Shown here: in pieces, positions 5,203 through 8,405 of the stretch | How the letters are laid out: each line of letters opens with the position of its first letter | Numbering within the stretch: position 1 is the first letter of the stretch | Source: JBDRLV01 sp043812755 | GTDB taxonomy: Bacteria > Patescibacteriota > Patescibacteriia > UBA9934 > GWF2-40-263 | NCBI GenBank assembly: GCA_043812755.1 | Contig: JBDRLV010000069.1 | Coordinates: forward strand, 1 to 8,405 | DNA: 8,405 bases | Direction: 5' to 3' | Notes under the pieces: model-generated | Database searches by the model: none | What the model was told of the DNA's origin: nothing | Seen by the model: only the letters and a program-made list of their open reading frames with translations | Made by a program: the position numbers and the translations under genes

Positions 5203-5518
5203 TTTCCCTCCTTGAGCCAGACATACTCTTTTTACATACTGTAAACAGCCAGTGCAAAAAACTTATTAACAAACCGATTCCAAATCCTCCCAGCATACAA
5301 TTGGTAAACAAATCGTGCCAAAAGGCTGGATTCTCAAAAAAGTTTGAGGAAATGATCGCAACAGTAGAAACTGCAATGATTGGAATCACAACCCAAAGTC
5401 TGTACTTTTTGAAAAGCTTATCAGCCCAAACGTGAAAAAAAGGCGCAAAGACTGACATGCTAATTACAAAGCCAGAAAAAACACAGCAGGTTGCCAAAAA
5501 GAACTTTAGCTCTGTCAT
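5186..5518 (-). CDS. Small membrane protein, three predicted segments, unknown function
   Basis: This 110-residue protein is the first gene of the cluster. ATG 5518 has AGGAGG 5 nt upstream. Hydrophobic segments lie at about 6-28 (FFLATCCVFSGFVISMSVFAPFF), 41-60 (LWVVIPIIAVSTVAII) and 73-94 (NCMLGGFGIGLLISFLHWLF). They are joined by a short basic loop (ADKLFKKYR), and the C-terminus is basic (CKKSMSGSRR). The last 17 nt overlap the start of the next gene, so that gene's ribosome site lies inside this reading frame. Function is not recognised. The first segment could be read as a signal anchor; there is no lipobox. Confidence 0.85.
   Translation of the reverse strand: MTELKFFLATCCVFSGFVISMSVFAPFFHVWADKLFKKYRLWVVIPIIAVSTVAIISSNFFENPAFWHDLFTNCMLGGFGIGLLISFLHWLFTVCKKSMSGSRRESGTWN
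5207..5213 (-). promoter_or_regulatory. Ribosome binding site deciding the GTG start at 5202
   Basis: AAGGAGG on the minus strand lies 4 nt before GTG 5202, inside the preceding gene. It is one of only a few strong Shine-Dalgarno sites in the window. Confidence 0.8.
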
Positions 5519-5549
5519 TTTACCCTCCTATCAAGAGCGCTAAAAAGAG

Positions 5550-5555
5550 TTTATA
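5550..5555 (-). promoter_or_regulatory. Possible -10 box of the small membrane cluster
   Basis: The minus strand has TATAAA about 20 nt before the ribosome site of the first gene. Upstream there is only a weak -35-like TTTGCA at 16 nt spacing. Something must drive this cluster, since it follows a gene-free repeat region, but the site itself is tentative. Confidence 0.35.
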
Positions 5556-5614
5556 TGAATAATCTAAAATGTGCAAAAACCCAGATAAGACTTAAGTGGT
5601 TATTTTATTTGAAT

Positions 5615-5904
5615 CAACTGGGGGTGCTCCGCCCCCCAGACCCCCTGGCTACCTTTTTGCAATAGATCAAAAAGGTAGAAAAAAATCTTTCCCTCCGCCT
5701 GCGCCCGCCGGGAAATCTCCGGCAAAGTATGCCTTGCTGCGGAACTCGCTTCTTAAGCTACACAACACCTTTATTCCCTGAGCTTGTCGAAGGGCTAAAG
5801 GTGTTGCTTGCTCTCGTACGCTCAGACAATCCTCGCACCAGCCTTCGCTAAAACTACGGCTGGTCGGCATACTTTTTGCCGGGATTTCACCGGCGTGCTC
5901 GGAG
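5615..5904. repeat. Large composite of nested GC-rich palindromes, gene-free region
   Basis: The stretch from 5556 to 5922 has no convincing gene. It holds GGGGGTGCTCCGCCCCC, a CTACCTTTTTG/CAAAAAGGTAG hairpin (about 5649-5678), and an outer inverted repeat of about 30 bp. That repeat pairs CGCCGGGAAATCTCCGGC and AAAGTATGCC (5705-5733) with GGCATACTTTTTGCC and GGGATTTCACCGGCG (5866-5895). Inside are ACACCTTTA...TAAAGGTGT (5763-5803), enclosing CCCTGAGCTTGTCGAAGGG, and CCAGCCTTCGCTAAAACTACGGCTGG (5838-5863). Short reading frames across it on both strands are by-products of the GC-rich palindromes. Confidence 0.8.
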
Positions 5905-5922
5905 TCGGGTAGCGATATTTCT

Positions 5923-7305
5923 TTATTCTTTTGAACAGCTTAAAATCCCAAACAAAAAATACATGAGCACTAGGCCAGACCACATACTCCACAGGTAATG
6001 ATCAAATAGTCCAATGAATAAAAAACAGATTACCAAAGAAAACCCCAACACACGTCTATCATCAGTGCTGGTGAAAAAAGCTTTAAACCCAGTATGCATA
6101 AAAATCAAAAATGCCATCACGCCCAAAATACCAACCTCTGCAAAGAATAATAAAAACGAATTATGAATTGGTTGATAATCCCAAACTGGCTTATCTGGCA
6201 ATACAGTTGCAAGCGCCACTGTATATTGCCCAACTCCAACTCCTGTAAAAATATTTCGTCGCAATACATCATCATATAAATCCATTGAACTTATCCGCTC
6301 TTGAACAGATTGAGTTTCAAGCCTTGTCTGCGCGCTAAAACGAGTATACACTGCGCCGTTGAAAACAAGTGCGGTTGCCAAAACAGCAACAGTTGCGCAA
6401 AGCCAAAGACTTGTAGAAAACCAACCAATGCTCACCGTCTTTTTCCAATTCATTATGATAAAAATGATTATTCCAACGAACGCACCAATCCATGCACTGC
6501 GAGAGAATGTGATAATTAAGGTTGATGGGAGCAAGGTTGTAAGTAACACAAACAATAACTTGGTAGCCGCAGGCTTTCCTGCCCGCCGTAGCTTTAGCGA
6601 AGGTGGGAGCCTACGCATGAAACGCAAGCTAAAGCTTGCGACTACCTTGTCTGTATCGCTTAGACCCCCCTCTGATCCCCCCTTAGTAAGGGGGGAGATT
6701 GCGACCGAATACAAATACATTAAAACTAAAATTCCAGCTGCTAAGTACCCACCAAAAATATTCGGATGAGAAAAAAGCCCATAGGCTCGAAGCAGGCGCG
6801 CCCCGCCTGTTTCAATAACTGAAGCACCAAGCTCGCTTGCATCTTTAACTGCGATACCAAAAAAAGATGATGCAGGACTCCCGCCTGTAATAACTTGATA
6901 CCATCCAAGCGCGCATGGAAAAACAAGACCAAGAACAAACGCCCAAAGCAAAGACCGCACCTGTGTGCGCTCATCAATAAGAACTACAAAAAGCATGGTT
7001 GCAAAAATCAAATGAATAATAGAACCAAGTCCAAGCCCAGAAACCATGCCAAAAGATACAGAAATAAAACAAGCGCCTAAAAATATTAAAGCACTTCGTG
7101 ATAACTTAATTTTATTCAAATCAAATTGTGGCATTTTGCGCAACAAAAACACAATAAGCAAAATGGCCTCAATCCCATAGATACTCAACTTACCATACTC
7201 CCATAGTTCCCCATTGATTGTCATTTCATTATAAATAAAACGCGTCTGCCAAGGAAGCAGAAAAACAAAAACAATCAATAAATAATTTGCCAATTTGTTA
7301 AACAC
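5923..7305 (-). CDS. O-antigen ligase/polymerase-like membrane protein (Wzy/WaaL type)
   Basis: This 460-residue polytopic inner-membrane protein has roughly ten or more hydrophobic segments. Family features are RAYGLFSHPNIFGGYLA (173-189), ITFSRSAWIGAF (264-275) and, after a long extracytoplasmic-type loop (about 317-380), NIFTGVGVGQY (351-361) and HNSFLLFFAEVGILG (381-395), the characteristic Wzy_C-like block. Such proteins ligate or polymerise glycan chains from lipid carriers at the cell surface; ligase versus polymerase cannot be told from sequence. The start is GTG 7305, which overlaps the upstream stop codon by 8 nt and keeps the first membrane helix. Residues about 204-249 (SPLTKGG... 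to ...PAATK) are basic, poor in hydrophobic helix character, and exactly coincide with two DNA palindromes, so they are a repeat-derived insertion in a loop between two membrane segments. The reading frame stays open across it. Confidence 0.88.
   Translation of the reverse strand: MFNKLANYLLIVFVFLLPWQTRFIYNEMTINGELWEYGKLSIYGIEAILLIVFLLRKMPQFDLNKIKLSRSALIFLGACFISVSFGMVSGLGLGSIIHLIFATMLFVVLIDERTQVRSLLWAFVLGLVFPCALGWYQVITGGSPASSFFGIAVKDASELGASVIETGGARLLRAYGLFSHPNIFGGYLAAGILVLMYLYSVAISPLTKGGSEGGLSDTDKVVASFSLRFMRRLPPSLKLRRAGKPAATKLLFVLLTTLLPSTLIITFSRSAWIGAFVGIIIFIIMNWKKTVSIGWFSTSLWLCATVAVLATALVFNGAVYTRFSAQTRLETQSVQERISSMDLYDDVLRRNIFTGVGVGQYTVALATVLPDKPVWDYQPIHNSFLLFFAEVGILGVMAFLIFMHTGFKAFFTSTDDRRVLGFSLVICFLFIGLFDHYLWSMWSGLVLMYFLFGILSCSKE
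6562..6698 (-). repeat. Two tandem palindromic elements inserted in frame in the ligase gene
   Basis: The first element, about 6562-6646, has terminal inverted arms GGTAGCCGCAGGC and GCTTGCGACTACC (11 of 13 complementary). Inner hairpins are CGCAAGCTAAAGCTTGCG and a GCC...GCTTTAGC...GG arm similar to that at 5838-5863. The second, about 6661-6698, is a family A copy sharing the CCCCCCTTACTAAGGGGGG core with the metK copy and read in the same codon phase (SPLTKGG). Together they add about 46 codons. Confidence 0.85.
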
Positions 7306-8221
7306 AATTTTTAGTTAATTCGTAAAAAGTTTCCCAATAACTTTCTCGCTCATCGTTTTCATGAAACTTTAACATATTATCGCGCACTATGACTCTTGAA
7401 TCAAAGTTAGCAAGTTGTTGAATGGATTGTGGTAATCTGTTTTTTTGAAACGATTTTGAGAATGAATTAAAGAACTTCATAATACAACATGGAACTACAG
7501 CAACTGGTTTAAAAAAAGAAAACTCTTTGTGTGGCATTCGAATATTTGAATTTGGTAAACACTTACTTGCCCAAATATTTTCATTTTCAAATTTTTCAAA
7601 TACTCCTACGCGATCAAATATAGGTACAACTGATTGAGTCCAGAACGCAAGATAAGGATCATGGTTATTTATTTTTAAATGCTCTGTTCCCATAGAATTC
7701 TCGTCTGCAAAAAAACTAAAACAAAACGGATCAATGCTCCTTTGCCCAGGACGCTTACCAAATATAACAAATGGCGCCACAAGTAACAAGCGCGTTGACC
7801 AGATTGTTCCTGGCTCAACCACAATATACATATCAATGTCACTCGTTGGCTTTGTGTGCCAATACGAAAGCGTATTTACAGCTGCAACAGCTCGCACGCT
7901 TGAAAATAAACCAAACCACAATGACACGCGTTTTAATTTTTTATATTTGCGCACAGCGTCAACAAATCGTTTTCTTCTGTCCTCAACTAATGACTCAATT
8001 GGCCCCTTATATCTATAGGTTACAAATCCACCTTGCACACTTAACTTGTCACGCAACCATTCTGATGAATCAATTACTTCATGCACTTGCACAAGTGAAT
8101 ATTTTTGATCTGGTTTCCAGAGCCATTTGTAAATTTCAAAACGAGTGAGTGGGTATCCAAAAACAGAAAACCAACAAACTGTATGTAATATGGACTTTTC
8201 AAGTGTGGATATCTCAGGCAT
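7298..8221 (-). CDS. Probable nucleotidyltransferase-fold protein, function unknown
   Basis: This 307-residue protein begins with a helical region resembling a winged-helix or helical domain (ILHTVCWFSVFGYPLTRFEIYKWLW, about 11-35). The central segment VRAVAAVNTLSYWHTKPTSDIDMYIVV (109-135) ends in SDID, the metal-binding Asp pair of the polymerase-beta/MNT nucleotidyltransferase fold. The usual Gly-Ser motif before it is replaced by Asn-Thr. Asp164 (RSIDPFCFSFF) is a candidate third acidic residue. I do not know a characterised member of this exact type, and activity is uncertain given the altered motif. The C-terminal third is basic and has no recognised motif. It overlaps the O-antigen ligase gene by 8 nt, so the two are co-expressed and may share a surface-glycan role (inference). 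The start is ATG 8221; no clear ribosome site is seen, and a TACAAT -10-like box lies only 4 nt upstream, hinting at a leaderless transcript. Confidence 0.75.
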   Translation of the reverse strand: MPEISTLEKSILHTVCWFSVFGYPLTRFEIYKWLWKPDQKYSLVQVHEVIDSSEWLRDKLSVQGGFVTYRYKGPIESLVEDRRKRFVDAVRKYKKLKRVSLWFGLFSSVRAVAAVNTLSYWHTKPTSDIDMYIVVEPGTIWSTRLLLVAPFVIFGKRPGQRSIDPFCFSFFADENSMGTEHLKINNHDPYLAFWTQSVVPIFDRVGVFEKFENENIWASKCLPNSNIRMPHKEFSFFKPVAVVPCCIMKFFNSFSKSFQKNRLPQSIQQLANFDSRVIVRDNMLKFHENDERESYWETFYELTKNCV

Positions 8222-8299
8222 ATTGATTGTATCTTATCACAATATCAATCAATATTTATTAACAAGGTGGCCCAAGGCGAATTAATCTTAAATGGCAGT

Positions 8300-8384
8300 C
8301 AATGGGATCCTTCGGCCATCAGGCCTCAGGATGACACAGCACTTAGACCCCCTCCTTACTCCCCCTTATTAAGGGGAAGAGACG
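8300..8384. repeat. Family B plus family A repeat pair upstream of the nucleotidyltransferase gene
   Basis: The B element (8300-8336) reads CAATGGGATCCTTCGG...CCTCAGGATGACA. A degenerate A element follows (8343-8384), TTAGACCCCCT...CCCCCTTATTAAGGGG. The order and joining sequence match the pair at 1686-1790. No gene is seen from 8222 to the window end. Confidence 0.75.
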
Positions 8385-8405
8385 AATAAGATGAAATAAA
8401 TTTTT

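Noticed and set aside
5596..5870. Short open frames on both strands (61 and 67 codons) with proline- and glycine-rich products
   Set aside because: They translate GC-rich palindromic repeats, have no start signals and match no protein pattern.
6562..6698. Frameshift or pseudogene in the O-antigen ligase
   Set aside because: The frame is continuous and typical family motifs occur on both sides; the odd segment is explained by in-frame repeat DNA.
6359..6769. 136-codon plus-strand open frame
   Set aside because: It is antisense to the O-antigen ligase gene and kept open partly by the inserted palindromes.

Overview
All recognisable genes in this window lie on the minus strand. The content suggests a bacterium with a compact genome and heavily repeat-seeded intergenic DNA. 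The style of several genes (a divergent MetK, an unassigned SDID-type nucleotidyltransferase beside an O-antigen ligase, a zeta-kinase plus small-protein pair) makes Candidate Phyla Radiation/Patescibacteria my best guess. This is inference from gene style; no rRNA or lineage marker is present, and the GroEL and GroES are ordinary bacterial types.

Layout, in minus-strand transcription order (high to low coordinates). (1) 8405-8222: intergenic DNA with two palindromic repeats. (2) 8221-5923: a probable nucleotidyltransferase-fold protein overlapping a polytopic O-antigen ligase/polymerase-type protein by 8 nt. (3) 5922-5560: a gene-free stretch of nested inverted repeats. (4) 5518-4210: three small, unrecognised proteins, each with about three predicted membrane segments, ending at an intrinsic terminator; a 140-bp repeat array separates the second and third. 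(5) 4171-1800: the groES-groEL operon, with a TTGACA -35 box and a CIRCE operator (HrcA control) followed by a roughly 260-nt leader holding nested palindromes. Another palindrome pair separates groES from groEL. (6) 1628-727: a zeta-toxin-family kinase translationally coupled (ATGA overlap) to a 57-residue small protein, with a terminator on each side. (7) 603-1: a promoter, a SAM-I-like riboswitch with an intrinsic terminator and possible antiterminator, then the 5' part of metK, which runs off the window.

The most unusual aspect is the behaviour of several families of small palindromic repeats. Family A has the core CCCCCCTTACTAAGGGGGG. Family B has TGTCATCCTGAG...GAAGGATCTCATTG-like arms. 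A third set is GC-rich. They occupy nearly every intergenic gap and have also entered functional sequence. One copy is read in frame at the N-terminus of MetK, another sits in frame in a membrane-protein loop of the O-antigen ligase, and a third appears to lengthen the P2 arm of the SAM riboswitch. Others fill the groES leader and abut the groES and groEL start codons. This resembles in principle the protein-coding palindromic elements known from Rickettsia, but the sequences differ and the elements here enter RNA regulators as well as proteins.
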